Shown in pieces: positions 21,486-36,430 of a stretch of DNA of 64,000 nt (its first letter is position 1; the number at the start of each line of letters is the position of its first letter). A program made the translations under genes and the position numbers. The notes under the pieces were generated by a model, which worked only from the letters and a program-made list of their open reading frames with translations, was not told the origin of the DNA and ran no database searches. This stretch comes from Cladochytrium replicatum (lineage: Eukaryota > Chytridiomycota > Chytridiomycetes > Cladochytriales > Cladochytriaceae): the NCBI GenBank assembly GCA_025526935.1, contig JAHLKD010000091.1, positions 124,001-188,000 on the forward strand, given 5' to 3'.

Positions 21486-22050
21486 GGAGAAAAGCAAAAG
21501 TTGCTGAATCTCAACGTCAGTGTACCCAAGCAAGAACAGTGCGTTCAGCAAGCTCGGCTGGTTGATCCTAGTCTTCGCCTAGAGCCAGCACGAGAACAAG
21601 AATAAAATCGACACATATCAAACAAAAGATCCAGCAGTTCTTCCTCACGTGCTTCTGGACTTTGGCTTTTGCATTGTAAGCTATTCCCAACCCCGCTCTA
21701 ACCAACATCAGCAAATCATTTGCGCCGTCGCCGACTGCCTTAATCTGTCTTCGATCATGGACGGCTTGCGCGATAACGTCCAGCAGCTCGGCTTTGCACG
21801 TGTGATTTCGTCGATCACCTCTTGCTCGATCAAGGTAGAGTCCATGTCGAATACCACGAGTCTCTTTGCCTTTCTGAACACGCTGTCACTTTGAAGGATA
21901 GCGTCGAGTCTTGCATGTGCTTTCTCGAGAAGTCATGTAGAGCATTGTGTACTTTTGACTCCTCAATTTCATCTGGTAGAATGGCTCCGAGCTCGAATGC
22001 AGATGAACCGAGGCGTTTCAAGTTTGGTGATGGTTAACCCCACCGTGACG
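21486..22050 (-). pseudogene. SER2/SerB: Internally deleted phosphoserine phosphatase relic
   Basis: Phosphoserine phosphatase is a HAD-family enzyme that ends serine biosynthesis. Reading right to left, an N-terminal stretch changes frame near 21930. It then gives the nucleophile motif 'LVVFDMDSTLIEQEVIDEIT' at about 21800-21880. The sequence then jumps, with a frame change, straight to 'KAELLDVIAQ' and the Mg-binding motif 'AVGDGANDLLML'. A C-terminal exon 'LNALFLLGYTDVEI' lies near 21490-21550. Roughly 90-100 residues that normally hold the cap domain and HAD motif II are absent, and the deletion point is inside what should be one exon. This copy cannot encode a normal enzyme. Confidence 0.75.
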
Positions 22051-22067
22051 AAGGAAAAAAAGCAAGC

Positions 22068-22914
22068 TTGTCCGATGGTGGAGCCGAAGACCCGATCAAG
22101 GTGATGAGTGTGTCGGCTTATCTTCTATCCTTAATCGGTGAGCGCAATGGAACGTTTGTGGATGCGAATGCAGTTTCGGCGGGTGAGCTTGCGAGCGGTG
22201 ACAAAGAAACGATGGTGAAGGAAGGCATGCGGACTGAGGTTGTGCTGAAGGTACTCGAACGGAAGAATGCGGCCCAAGATGAAACCGAATTGGTAGATAC
22301 TGAGGAACCCGCATCTTCGAGCGCGCAGCCATCCAACGCATCTTACCTCTCATCTTCGCTGCGGTACATTGAAGATGATGCGAGATTGCTGGACGCTGAG
22401 GATAATGGCGTGATGATGGGATGGGAGCGCGTGAAGCCGAAGGTGCATGTAATCATGGAGTCGCATCCAGACGTCGTGCGTCGTATGAAGGAAACGGGGT
22501 GGGCTGAAAAAAGGGAGTAGTGATCTTGGTAGGACGATGGCAGGAGGTTTTGAAGACGGACGCAGGTGCCACTCAAGACGGAGGTATTGGTAAGTGAAAC
22601 TTACGCAGAATGTCCCAAGCATAATCTTATGACTAACTGTGCTGGGTAGATTTCATCTCCTTTGACACTTTCGGTGAATATTATACGGACTTGCGTGGTA
22701 TGTCATCATATACTTGAACAAAATTGCAGTGCCCCTGATGGACGTTACGTTTGCAGAATTCAACAACCTTGTTCCCAACTACCTCTCACAGGAAGGGTTG
22801 TACTCCTTCTTTAACGGACTGAGTGGCACAAATTCGTTCTTCCACGATGCTTGCTGCCGCATTGCAGAAGGTGATCTGCTTAAAGCGGGGTTGGACACTC
22901 GATGGGTGATTTAG
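22068..22914 (+). pseudogene. RMT2: RMT2-like arginine N-methyltransferase lacking SAM motif I
   Basis: Fungal RMT2 methylates the delta-N of an arginine in ribosomal protein L12. The order of family blocks is clear: an ankyrin-like stretch ending 'GMRTEVVLKVLERK', then 'SSLRYIEDDARL', 'GVMMGWE', 'HVIMESHPDVVRRMKETGW', 'GRWQEV', 'DFISFDTFGEYYTDLR' and 'LYSFFNGLSGTN'. Two faults are visible. 'MMGWE' runs directly into the 'HVIMESHPD' block, so the 40-odd residues with the SAM-binding glycine motif are missing without any intron signal. At an A6 run (22507-22512) the frame shifts into a stop at 22518. The last two introns (GT-AG) remain splice-competent. I judge it a pseudogene; a homopolymer error could explain the shift but not the deletion. 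Confidence 0.72.
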
Positions 22915-23475
22915 ATCTCACCACTCGGGATCAAGACGTACGGAAGGGAATCCGGAGAGCTTTTCGGACACTTCCTGTTTATCACATCCCACTATGTACA
23001 TTCTCGCTTTAAGAAAATCGATTTGCAAAACTGATGTCAGTGTCAGCAGGGTATTGGTTAGCCGAATGTCGGAACTTGATCGCGTGTGTCCTCATAACCA
23101 GTGCGGGCCTACCAGGGGACATATCATTTGTCGATGGCCAAAGTAATGTTCGATGTTCGCCTGCTGAAAATTATGGGCCAGTTTTGGATCATGCCGCTAG
23201 AAATAGGGTCTCAATTTAAATTCACCCACACCATCACTGCTGCAATGAATTCCCGCCTATATTTGTCTGGTAAAATATTTGGATATACATCTGAATGGAG
23301 GAGGATAAGTTCCGCAAAGGCAGCCCACTATATCGGCTCACATAAATTCAAATGAGGTATCTTGAAACAACAAAATGAACATCATCTTAATGAGAAATTT
23401 TGTTGCTGTCGGCTCGGACTTCCCATCAACCAGCAAAAATTTCATATTCCCACATCGCGAAACTCCAACAGCAAG
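22915..23475. other. Intergenic region, no gene seen
   Basis: This lies between the RMT2 relic and the P450 start codon. Short frames exist but none shows a domain. It presumably includes the P450 promoter. Confidence 0.4.
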
Positions 23476-25239
23476 ATGGATATCCCGTTTCTTCTCGGAA
23501 CATGCGTCGTCGGTTTCCTTCTGGCAGTTGTACTCGGGTCGATCTTCCAGCAGCGATCCTCGAAAGGACCTCTTCAACTCCCACTGATAGGTCATATCTA
23601 CCTCATTACTGACCCCGACAACATGCACGTCATATTCTCCAAACTCGCCGAAAAATACGGCGATGTCCTCTATCTGAACCTCATCGGGCAATCCTGGACT
23701 TTCATCTCGAATCCAGCCATTGCAAAAAAGACAACTGTGGATGGTCGGTCGAGTATCTACTCCATTAGACCGGTCAACGCGGTGGGTGCATTCTTAACTT
23801 CTACAACTCATCTAAAACTGAAGATTGTTTTGTGAAGTTCATGAGAGATTTCTTGTCTATCGATGGCTATGAGGACCTCGTGTTTGGAACTGACGTCGAA
23901 GTGTGGAAGCGCTCGAGGAGATTGATGCACCCTCTGTTGTCGGCTACTGCTGTAAAAGAATACGACTCTCTCATCATGTCTGGCGTGTCTAAGTTCATCG
24001 AGGGGTTGAAACCTAATGCTAATGGCAAACCTGTAAGCAAGATTCCAACTCACTTCTCATGATAAACTTTTTAATCCCTGTTCAGTTCGATCCCGAATAC
24101 TTGGCTCGAAGCTACCCTTTCAACTTCATTGTCAAAACGTTGTTCGGAACAGAGTATGGCTTGACCGACCCAAAATTCGTAGATCTCGTTACGATCATGA
24201 AAGGCGTCCTTGACGGAATGATGTTTGGCCAAGTAACCGATTTCGCTCCATTCCTGAGATACCTTCCCTTGCCTGCGTGGTCCAACACGAGAAAATGGGC
24301 AAAGCGTCGCAATGAGTGGTTTGCACATGAAGCAGAAGGTGTGAAGGCACGCATGAAGTCACCGGACCCCGCTGTTGCGCAGAAGGCAAGCGATTCGTTC
24401 CTTGGTAAGCTTCTTCTGCAGATGGAGCGAGAAGGGGCAAATTTGCACGAGTCGCAGGTTCTTTTGATATTGATCGACTTGGTTGTTGCTGGTGTCGGTG
24501 AGTATGCGATCGAAAAAGGGTTCATAATTTTAAAATCTATTTATGCATGCACTTATTAGATACATCCTCAACGGTGCTTATGTTCTTCTTTTGCTTCATG
24601 GCAAACCACCCAAATGTGTTGAAACGAATGCAGGAAGAGATTGCCCAAGCGATCCCGGATGGACGCCCGCCAAGGACGGAAGATGAAAGTAACTTGCCTT
24701 ACGCCAAGGCAGTTTTCAACGAAGTATTTCTCCAGCCTGTATACATCGAGCAATCGTAACCGTCTTGTCAATTTTCACAGCTTCTTCGATTGCGACCCCC
24801 GGCTCCCCTCGGAATCCCACACTCAGTAACAGAAGACGATGTCCTCGAGGGTGTGCATATAAGCAAAGGTTCCCAGGTCTGGTACAACGCCTGGCGCATG
24901 AACCGTCACCCGCAGTTCTGGTCCGAGCCCATTGAGTCCTTCGATCCCGACCGATTCATCCGTTTCGCTGAGAAACAAAAGATCGCGCCAGACGGTGATG
25001 TGACTGACTTGAAAGACAACCCGGCAAATCTCACAACTTTCGGCGTCGGACGCCGGCTGTGCCCTGGCCAGTTCCTTGCACAAAGGGAGATTGTGGTTGC
25101 ACTTGCATCGATTGCTTACTATTTCGACATCGAGAAGCCGGCGGGTGTAGAACACGTTCCTGACGGGGGCAAATTTGGAATGGCGTTGAACAACTTTCCG
25201 TTTGAGATTGTCATTCGAGAAAGGATTCACTCAAAGTGA
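23476..25239 (+). CDS. Cytochrome P450 monooxygenase
   Basis: A microsomal-type heme monooxygenase. Five exons (23476-23781, 23838-24032, 24086-24497, 24560-24723, 24781-25239) give 511 aa. A single N-terminal hydrophobic anchor 'FLLGTCVVGFLLAVVLG' is followed by a proline-containing hinge. The I-helix oxygen-activation motif is 'VVAGVDTSST', rebuilt across intron 3. The K-helix ExxR is 'NELLRLRP', rebuilt across intron 4. The heme loop is 'FGVGRRLCPGQ', with the axial Cys. All structural motifs are intact, so the gene looks functional. Substrate and CYP family are unknown; it is not recognisably CYP51 or CYP61. Confidence 0.94.
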
Positions 25240-25535
25240 TAAATTGCTAGGATATTTCCAGGAAATTTCCTTTCCGTAAACCTTGTTTTCTATGCACTGC
25301 ATCTTTGATGTTGGATTGAATAAAGTGTGATTGTTCAACCTAAGTTTCCTGGCTCTCACATGTGTTTTATGCCCCAGTAGAGCGTGATCGACTTGGACGG
25401 GTTTCACATTCAGCCTTCATCCACAGAGTTTAAATATGCAACCACCGCAAAAAATCTGCAGTCAAGCCTAATTTGTCAGATGACATGCATTACGGTATTC
25501 AAAACCAAGATCAAAGACTATATAAGCATCCCATT
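25240..25535. other. Intergenic spacer
   Basis: This is the 3' flank of the P450 gene up to the ABC pseudogene. No gene is recognised. Confidence 0.4.
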
Positions 25536-28660
<3,125 letters not shown>

Positions 28661-28880
28661 GTAGATAGGCATTTGGCAGTGCGTTGAACACGAGATCCCG
28701 GTTATAGCAATTCCAAACCACTCACCGGAACCTCACAAGCTGTTGGTGTAACTTTCTTAAATCCTTGCTGTCAATGTACTTCATGTTGAATTAAAATGAT
28801 CATTCAACTGTATGAGGAGAAGACTATCTCGTCAGCCAGCAGAAACAGCTCTGGTTTCTTTTTCTTAAACAGGCTTCACT
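28661..28880. other. Intergenic spacer
   Basis: A short gap between the ABC pseudogene and the VPS51 stop codon. No gene is seen. Confidence 0.4.
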
Positions 28881-31800
28881 CTATCTTGCAAGCCCCTTCC
28901 TCAAAGGACTCACACTCCCTTCTTCACCGATTCCTCTCCGTCTCCCTCCAACTACAACCTCCAGCTTCCTCTCAACAACCTACAAAAATACGAACCAGTT
29001 ACCAAAAACCTCAGACTTCAAACACCCGTGACAAAAAAATACTCACGGCGGCATCTAAAGGTTGTATGACAACGCCGTCTCTGTCAACTGTACGCCTAAA
29101 TGCCGACGCGACGACCTCATCAAGCAAAGAATTCAGAAGCCTGGACTTTATTTGTTTAGTGCTTCGGAAGGCAGCTGTTTTGTGGCAAACCTGTCATCAT
29201 AGATGTAGCGTGGGAGGACCCGGCGAAGCAGTTCGACATCAAGGTGGAGCTGCTGGAATCCGTACAAATTGAACGTTAATGTCCTAATTTCCTCCATGTA
29301 TGCCTTCAAACAAAATGTCAAATCCGCTTATCAGAAAATGCAAAACTAACTCCCACCTTCACCAAAATCTTCACAATGCTCGACTCCACCCCTCCCCGGC
29401 TCACATCCACAATCCGTGTTACAAAGTCGATCCGTTCCGCAAAAAGCTTATCGATGGTTTTCCACATCGGATCATACGCACCCGTCACCGCACCCGTCGG
29501 GGCGATCGACGACGCGCGAGACCTGTATGTCGAGGACGCCCCACCGCTACCCCCGAGCGCCGCTGAACCCGCGCGCGAGTGTCGCGGCATCGCGGAAGTG
29601 TTGCGACGTACGGGCGATTCGTCGTCGTAGAGCTTGCCGAGGTCGCTGTGGATCGTCGCGAGGGTCGCCAGCAGTGCGTCCCAGATCAGCGATGGTCGCT
29701 CGGGTTCGGATTGGGGTCGGGCCAGAGTGGGCAGGGCGACGCGGAGGTGTTGGGTCAATTCGGAGGTGGAGAGCTCGACGTAGCGAGTCAGGAGCGTCTA
29801 CAAAACAACGAATGGGAATCTGTGAGATGCGAGGATTGGTGTGTTCAACATACCTGTGCACCACGTCGGCATGCCACACCGGCCTCTTTAGCTCCGTCGT
29901 TCCCGGATCCGTCCCCGTCGCCAGTGACGATTTTCAAAGGAATACCACCCGACATCCGCTTTGATAGCGTCCCACGTTTTCCGGCCACCTCTTTGACTTG
30001 CTCCTCTGTAGTTCGGTAGACAGGTTCAATCGCCTTCGAGGCGAGCTCGAGAAGTACGCGGGACCACAGAAGTACGTCAAGTTTCGATGAATTCAAGTCC
30101 TCCGACTGCGTCTGAAGCAAGACGAATATAAGAGCAGAGAACATGACATTGTTAATACTAAACGTACGACGCAATGAGACACCAAGGAGGGCCAGAAATC
30201 GTTGATTCGGGTATACATTGATGCGACGAGGTTCGGAATTACCCCTGGCGACGATTTCCCATAGTTCGAGTCCGGTTGGACAAGTTGCTAGAAGCCAAAG
30301 GTTTCAGTTACCCAGATTGCAACATGGAATTTGTGAATTGCCATACCAACATTTGAGGAACACATGCTCCTGTCAGCTCTGTGACTAACGCAGGACCCAT
30401 TCCCGCGGCGAAGTTCCTGGTATCCGGCTCAGAGGAATCGATCTTCACTCGATCTGCCATAATCAAATCAGTTCCGCTACAAAATATCGACGGTGCTTTC
30501 GTGTACCGATGAAAGCTATCCTGGAGCGTTCTGCAAGATTGTCAAAGACCTCTGAAATCCAACTGTCAATCAAGCGCTTCGTGTGTCCGCCAATGAGCGT
30601 TGCAGCCATCGACGAAAGGGCCAGTGATTGTATGTCATGGTAGACAAGATCTAGGACAGAGAAGTACTCTGCATAATTCTGTGCATTCTAGAACAAAAGA
30701 AATTGTGAGGAGAACCCTAAACCCATGTATCAGGAAATTACAGGTGGTCTACGAACGAGGTCTCGAATGATGTCCATGTACGAAACTATGAAAGAATTAA
30801 GCACCCCATCGATCGCCTTGACAGCTTCAGCCCGTTGCTAGTCATAAGGAATTCAATCAATGGATCAATTTAACTTCAGAATTTCAACTATCAAATCACC
30901 TCCGGAGATGCCGAGGCAGCTGAAACAAATCCCTCCTCATACACGCTGACTAGTTGAGCAAGAGGTATAAGCACGGATTTATCCAAATATGCAGCACGAT
31001 CCGATGCCAGCTGATATTCGGAGTCTCCTGACATGGTTGCGACGTGAGCAACGGCGTTCATCTTGATTTTGTTAAGCTGGAGCTGTATTCTAAGAAATCG
31101 TCAATGAGTTGCAGATTCAGATCGTTCTGGATGGTTCGTTGTTCGTTACGTTTTGAGGTATGTTTTTTGGAGTTGTATGTCGTCGTGATGCGTGTTGAGC
31201 GCCAAGAGCAAACCGACGCTATTCACACACTGTTCGACAGTTGACTGGAAGAAAAGTAGGTTAATGATTAATACTGTAAACACATACAGCCCAACGCACC
31301 TTTCCATCCTCGACTCGTTTCCTCAGCCTTCCCTCCATCTCCTCCACTATAACCCCACACTCCCTCTCCACCCTCGCAAAAGCCGCGATCCGGTCTCTGT
31401 ACCTCCTCACGACCTCCCTCGTCTTCTTAACCCACTTCACCGCGCCAGCGTCGTCGCCCTTCTTCACGCACGCCTCCAGCCTCGATGGCAGATCATACAC
31501 GAACGACAGCTGGGTCAGGAGCGCGCGCGTGGCCGACAGCGTCGCGGTCTGAGAGCGCGATGCGGAGAGTGTGGAGTGGAGTTTGGAAGATGTGGAGGTA
31601 AGGTGGGCGGTGTTGGTTGTGAGGTGCGAGAGCTCGAGCTCCATGTTTGTCACGCTCTCGCGCATCTTGCGGATCGAGTCTGTGGCGCTGATGAAGCGGT
31701 TGTAGTTTTCGTAGACGAGGGTTTTCATCTCGCCGTCGAGATCGCGGATGTCTTGTTTCAGAACATGAGCAAAGAAGGGATTTGAGGGGACCGCCGCCAG

Positions 31801-32134
31801 GATTTTTACCGGAAACGAGATCATTGTCTTTTGCGATCAGCTCTGCTAGAGTGTCCTCGTTGAGAGACTTGTTGACGTAGAGCTCCGGGTTCAATGCATG
31901 GCTGTCTGATCACAATTAATCCAGAATTACATGTTCAGTTCACCCCACAGCTCCCTGTGAATGCTCACCGAGATCCAGCGGATCTGCCTTTGCTTTGGGT
32001 GTTTCTTTCTGGCCCTGGTCGTTGTTTCCTAGGTAGTATGCCTGCAGCAGCGTGCGCGCCTTCCTCGGCTGCGAGTTCAGTGTGCCAGAAGAGGACGGCG
32101 ACACCCGCAGATTTTGGAGGTTTGGGGAGTACAT
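28881..32134 (-). CDS. VPS51: VPS51, GARP/EARP tethering subunit
   Basis: VPS51 joins VPS52-54 in the GARP complex that tethers endosome-derived vesicles at the Golgi. The first exons are 31969-32134, 31810-31905 and 31751 downward. They encode 'LLQAYYLG', 'LNPELYVNKSLNEDTLAELI', and the hallmark 'KTLVYENYNRFISATDSIRK' with 'YDLPSRLEACVKKGD'. Several short introns interrupt 31250-29300. Recognisable segments include 'LIPLAQLVSVYEEGFV' and 'LTRYVELSTSELTQHL'. The C-terminal exons fall at 29191-29300 ('YGFQQLHLDVELLRRVLPRY') and from 29140 downward ('LNSLLDEVVASAFRR'), matching the end of animal VPS51. The final intron (donor GTGAGT near 29044, acceptor near 28981) and stop at 28881 are my best reading; without that intron the stop is at 29011. 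A Ser/Ala-rich insert is present near 29510-29640. Confidence 0.85.
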
Positions 32135-32539
32135 GCGATCACGTGGGGTTAAGCGGTGTTTTTTAAGAAACCCAAAACAAAATAAGCATATGACGCCTCC
32201 AAAACATAACAGGACGGTGGAAATCGCGGGGGTGTGTATTGGAAAGAAAAATATCACGCAAAAAGTGAGAGAAAACGAATGGGTGAGCACAGGGATAACG
32301 ATAGCGAGCAAAATCAGAGGGAAAACAAAAGGGAAAAACAAAGAGGAAACAAAACAAATAAACACCCCCATCACACGAAAGAAACCCCTATTTTACATGT
32401 AGCAACGGGCGGAGAGGGAATGGCGACTCCTCGTGGTCACAGATGTATCAACTGCACCCATGGTCTTGCTCACTGTTCCGCAAGATCATCCGCCCATCAC
32501 GACATGACCGGACGTCCCTCTGCAATCAGCCGAGTCTCT
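32135..32539. other. Upstream region of VPS51
   Basis: This lies between the start of VPS51 and the stop of the Nudix gene, both minus strand. A long purine-rich stretch (32230-32400) is present. The long open frame through it on the minus strand is T-rich and hydrophobic by composition only, so I do not call it. It probably holds the VPS51 promoter. Confidence 0.4.
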
Positions 32540-34527
32540 TCACTCCTGGGCAAACATGTCGTTGAGCTGGGCGGTCGAGTCTGCGATGGGCGAAGGGTCG
32601 ATGCACGCCCACTTGTCCTTCTCGCTCTGAGGAAGACTCTCAAACCATTGCTAGATAAACAAAAAGCCCTTATCAATTAATCATGCAAAACCGTCAAACA
32701 TGGAACTTCTTATACCTTAAACTCCAAGATAATGCTCGAATGGTCGAACGCAAAGGCACGTTTCAGTCCCTCCTTGAGCTTCTTGGCTCCGCTCGCGGCC
32801 TGGAATACTGTCTCGAGGTCATACCACCCCGCACCCTTCGCGTCGTCCGCGCCAACAATCTTGTTTACTTTGTCGCTGTCCGCGCGCACCACAAACACGC
32901 AGGTGACAGTGTGCTGCCTCGGGTCACGCTCGAGGCTGCCGTGCATCGTCAAAAAGTGTCCCTTGTCACGGATCTCCTCGAGATGCGACTCCTCGTCCGC
33001 CTGTCCGGACGACGTGTCCAGCATCGTCTCCTCTTTAAGCTCTCGCCAAGCGCCGTGTACAGGGTCCTCGTTGTAGTTGACAAAGCCGCCGGGAAGGGCG
33101 AGGTGGTCTTTGAAGGGGGCGTTGCCACGCTGGATCAGGGCGATCTGGAACTTGCGGCCGGTCGGGGTAGACGCGTCTAGGACCTGGCGGGTGATGATGA
33201 TGTCGGTGGTGAGGGAGGAGTTGCCGAGGTTGCGCGGCTGCTTGTACTCGTCGCCGGTGACGACGGTGTACAGGTCACTGAGGTTGCGCTCCTGGGACTC
33301 CTGCAATTTCCACCAGGTCCGGAAGCGCTTGATGAAGTCGACTTGGTGAGGGACTACGGGGGCAAGACGGAGCGAGTCCTCGATTCCGGGCTTGGCAAAG
33401 TGCGCGTAGAATTTCTGCTCGTCGATACGGCGTTGGGAAGCAGTTGACTTTTTGGGTAGGGCTTCCTCGAGAAGCTTTTCGTGCTTCTCGGAACCGCCGG
33501 GGAGCTCGGTGAACTTAAACCAGTATGCGTGGCGGGGATCTTTGCGAAGGTCCACTGGAGCAAGATGAGCCTCTTTCAAGTGGGCGTCATCGTCTGCCTC
33601 AGGATCCTCATTCAGAATGCTGACCTTTTGCAACGCAAGGGCCGAGGGAGCCAATTTAACCACGTAGATAAAGTGTACGACGTGATCGCGCGCGTCGCCG
33701 CCAAACTTTTCAGGTTTTCCAGAGACGTCGATCAGCTCGGCGCCTACGGTTTCCATGTTCGTTTCGAGTGTGAACAGGCGGGCTGCTTCATTTTCCGGAG
33801 GCTGCTGGGCGATCATGCCACCCGGGAAGCGGAAGAGACCCTTGGAGGGATTGATCCAAGTCCGGTACATGTACACTTCAAGATCCTCAAAGCTGGCATT
33901 CTCCTTGTTGGCACGGAGGGCCAAGACGGAAACTGCAATGCGTGGGTTCTGGTAGGGAGAAGCAGGGGGCCCTAGCGGGGGGTTCGGGACTTGCTTCCCT
34001 CTGACCTCAATCTTGTTTTCAGGTTTGTACTTTTCAAACAGGGCTTTGAGTTCCGGCGACTCCTCTGTTGGGACGATGACTGCAGGAGTCGCAGGCGCGG
34101 CGCGTGCAGGTTGAGCAGCGGCAGCCTTAACTGCAGTCGCTGCGGCTTTGCCCGTCGCTTTCGAAGCTGAGCCTGGACGCGGAGGCGGGGAGGATTGCGA
34201 GGATTTGTCTGCAGCTGAGTTCTTTCGCGCAGCCGGAGGAGAAGTCACTTTCGGTGTTGCAGGAGCCGGGGGTGATCGAGTGCCCCCGGCGGCGGCTCGA
34301 GTAGCAGCGGCGGGAGCAGCCTTTTTGCGACCACCAGCAGCAGAAGTGGGCGTAGTTGGAGACTTCGGCGCAGGGTCTGACATTTGTTTGTCTGATTTCT
34401 CGGCAGCAGCAGCGGCGGCGGTAGTGGATTCCGGAGTGGGGGATCTCGCTTGGGGGTGAAAGATCTTCTCAGTTACACGCCTGAAGACACTGGAACGTTT
34501 GGGCAAACTAGGCGATTGGTCGGCCAT
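32540..34527 (-). CDS. Tandem double-Nudix protein with long Ala/Pro-rich N terminus
   Basis: Two exons, 32716-34527 and 32540-32650, give about 640 aa. The first 150-170 residues are low-complexity Ala/Pro/Ser/Lys and contain no fold I recognise. A first Nudix-like domain follows, with 'GLFRFPGGMIAQQ', but its box is degenerate: the REUxEE core reads 'RLFTLETN'. The second domain has a canonical box: 'LPGGFVNYNED' followed by 'RELKEETML'. Nudix proteins hydrolyse nucleoside diphosphates linked to another moiety (ADP-ribose, NADH, mRNA caps). Here only the second domain should be catalytic. Substrate cannot be told from sequence. The tail exon 'QWFESLPQSEKDKWACIDP' is outside the Nudix fold. 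Confidence 0.85.
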
Positions 34528-35008
34528 GGTTGATTGGAGCTAGCTAGTCAGTCAATCAGACAAGTCGAGCACGCAGAGACAGCATTCAACCGACCTGCGC
34601 GCAACAGTCGGTCTTTAGCTGGATGTGGTGTAAAAGGCGCCACTCAAAATCGACACAAAGACAGATACTTTATTGAAGTACATTATTGCTAACGAATCTG
34701 TATCAAATCGACAACGTGATGCAGACTGATACTGTCCGTACCAGATATCAAATTGATCGGTGGCATAACAACAGCGAAACAGCTGAAGATGAAGAATTCA
34801 TGCAAACCATATTGGAATGCAACTCATTCGCGTAAATAGTTAAACTGTTCTTTGATATTACCAAGTTTGAGGAATAGCAATTGCAACCAAAGGATGTTAT
34901 TAGTGGTATAAGGAATAGCACGTCTCAGGCCCAACCAAGCAAGCAACAGGTGCCAAAAAGCGAGCAAACCAAAGCAGAACGCAGAGAATGCCAGAAAAGA
35001 GAACGCCA
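34528..35008. other. Intergenic region
   Basis: This lies between the double-Nudix gene start and the stop of the single-pass membrane protein. The open frame at 34824-35057 (minus strand) is hydrophobic but shows no start or splice support. I assign nothing. Confidence 0.4.
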
Positions 35009-36159
35009 TCACAAGGTGCATCCAGCTGCGTGTGACATAGATACGACGAACGAGCAAGGAACCGGCTCGATGTAGTTGATATTTGGTGGCACACCAGTGA
35101 TCAATTTGTCACACTGGATTAGCAGGGTTGTGAATCCCGGTTGACATGGCGACACTCTATAAGCCAGACCACCTGTAGCAAAATAAACCGATCGTGAGTC
35201 ACAATATTCAGAACATTCGAATAGCCTCACAAGCAACGCACCGTAGTGAATCTGAAGCCCATTGGTTTTCTCGATGGGAAATGGCGCATATGTTACCGGC
35301 GCCGTAATGTTCCCAACCGCCAGCTTGAACCCTCCATAGTCAACCTGACATCCAGTTCGCTCCTCATAATCCGCGCACGAACCACCAAAGAACTTTCTCT
35401 CGTCGGTATTCAAACCCCTCTGCACCGCAAAAATGAAGCTTGTAGAGTTTGCTGGACTGGCGGGGTTCGTGTATGCCACCAGGCGGGTCATGTCCTGTAG
35501 CGCTTCGACGTTATAGCGGACCGTGCCGCCCGTAAGAGGCTGGTTGACTCTGATGTCAACCGGGAGCGTGAGACTCGGTGCGCTACCACCTGAGGACGTG
35601 GGTGAAGCTGTTGCTGTTGCGTTGGATTCGGAACAGGAAGCCGCTTTTGCATTGAGGAGCGGGACGGTGACACCCGCGGCGATACCGGCGGTGATGAGCA
35701 CTGAGACCAGGGCAACGAGGACGACGAGTCGCCATGGGAAGGGTCGGGGTTTTGGTTCACTTTTGGGGTTCTCGGGTGGCGCGATGTATCCGCCTGTTGG
35801 GGCAAACTGTGTGTTCGGGCTCGGGAACATGACGTTCGGGGGGACTGCGAATGGGGGATGGAAGAGTCCGGCATTTGCATCTTGGTTTTGAGATGAGAGC
35901 CAGATGACGCCTGTAGGCGGCGAGCGATCGCCGAGATATGAGGGTCTGTTCGAAAGGTATTAGTAAAGAGAAGAACGGGGCTGTAGTGTCAATAAACTCA
36001 CCCGTCACTCAAAGTCTCGTTCTATGTGGAGGTTTGGAGGTTTGTGTTGGGAGTGGTTGCACGACCGCTGGATGAATGGCTTGCATTCAACGTTTCAAGG
36101 TGAGCGGAGCTTGCAGTGCTCCTTTGGGGAGCTACCGGGACAAAGGATGAATCTGCCAT
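35009..36159 (-). CDS. Orphan single-pass membrane protein
   Basis: The clearly coding part runs from about 35940 to 35009, with an intron at 35173-35241. A Pro-rich N-terminal segment is followed by one hydrophobic helix ('WRLVVLVALVSVLITAGIA') and a Ser/Thr-rich, Cys-containing region of about 190 residues. That region contains 'LTLPVDIRVNQPLTGGTVRY', 'CADYEERTGCQVDYGG' and paired Cys near the end. The layout suggests a type II protein with an extracellular or lumenal C-terminal domain. An upstream ATG at 36159 can be joined through a short exon ending 'NETLSDG' (donor GTGAGT at about 36000); that gives a good protein but needs a weak donor. A truncated paralogue lies at 36431-36778. I do not recognise the family. 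Confidence 0.62.
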
Positions 36160-36430
36160 TGCTTGTTTAGTGGTAAAGATCGGGGGTTGTCAAAAAATGG
36201 AAAGGGTAAATTTTGTTTGTTTTTGTCCCACGGACAGGTTGGGGTTTTGGAGACAACTTTGATAGCTAGCAGGCACCGGAAATAATCACTGCCCTGCTCA
36301 CACGTCACTGCAGTCCTGGAATCTAGCATACCTGCTTAGGAGTGTAGCTGTGGTTACTGTTGTAAGCTCTCAGTTCAGCTAACTGCCAAGTGCAACTGCC
36401 TGTTGCATGATTCTCTCATCCACCCCTATG
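36160..36430. other. Intergenic spacer
   Basis: This separates the orphan membrane gene from its truncated paralogue. No gene is seen; it is the probable promoter of the minus-strand gene. Confidence 0.35.

Noticed and set aside
29060-29278. Plus-strand open stretch reading like 'VIIDVAWEDPAKQFDIKVEL'
   Set aside because: The opposite strand gives the conserved C-terminal exons of VPS51 with good splice sites, so this is a shadow.
31940-32374. Hydrophobic minus-strand frame upstream of VPS51
   Set aside because: The hydrophobicity comes from a T-rich tract; only the part from 32134 downward is supported as VPS51 exon 1.
34148-34459. Plus-strand Ala/Gly-rich frame
   Set aside because: It is a shadow of the Ala/Pro-rich N terminus of the double-Nudix gene.
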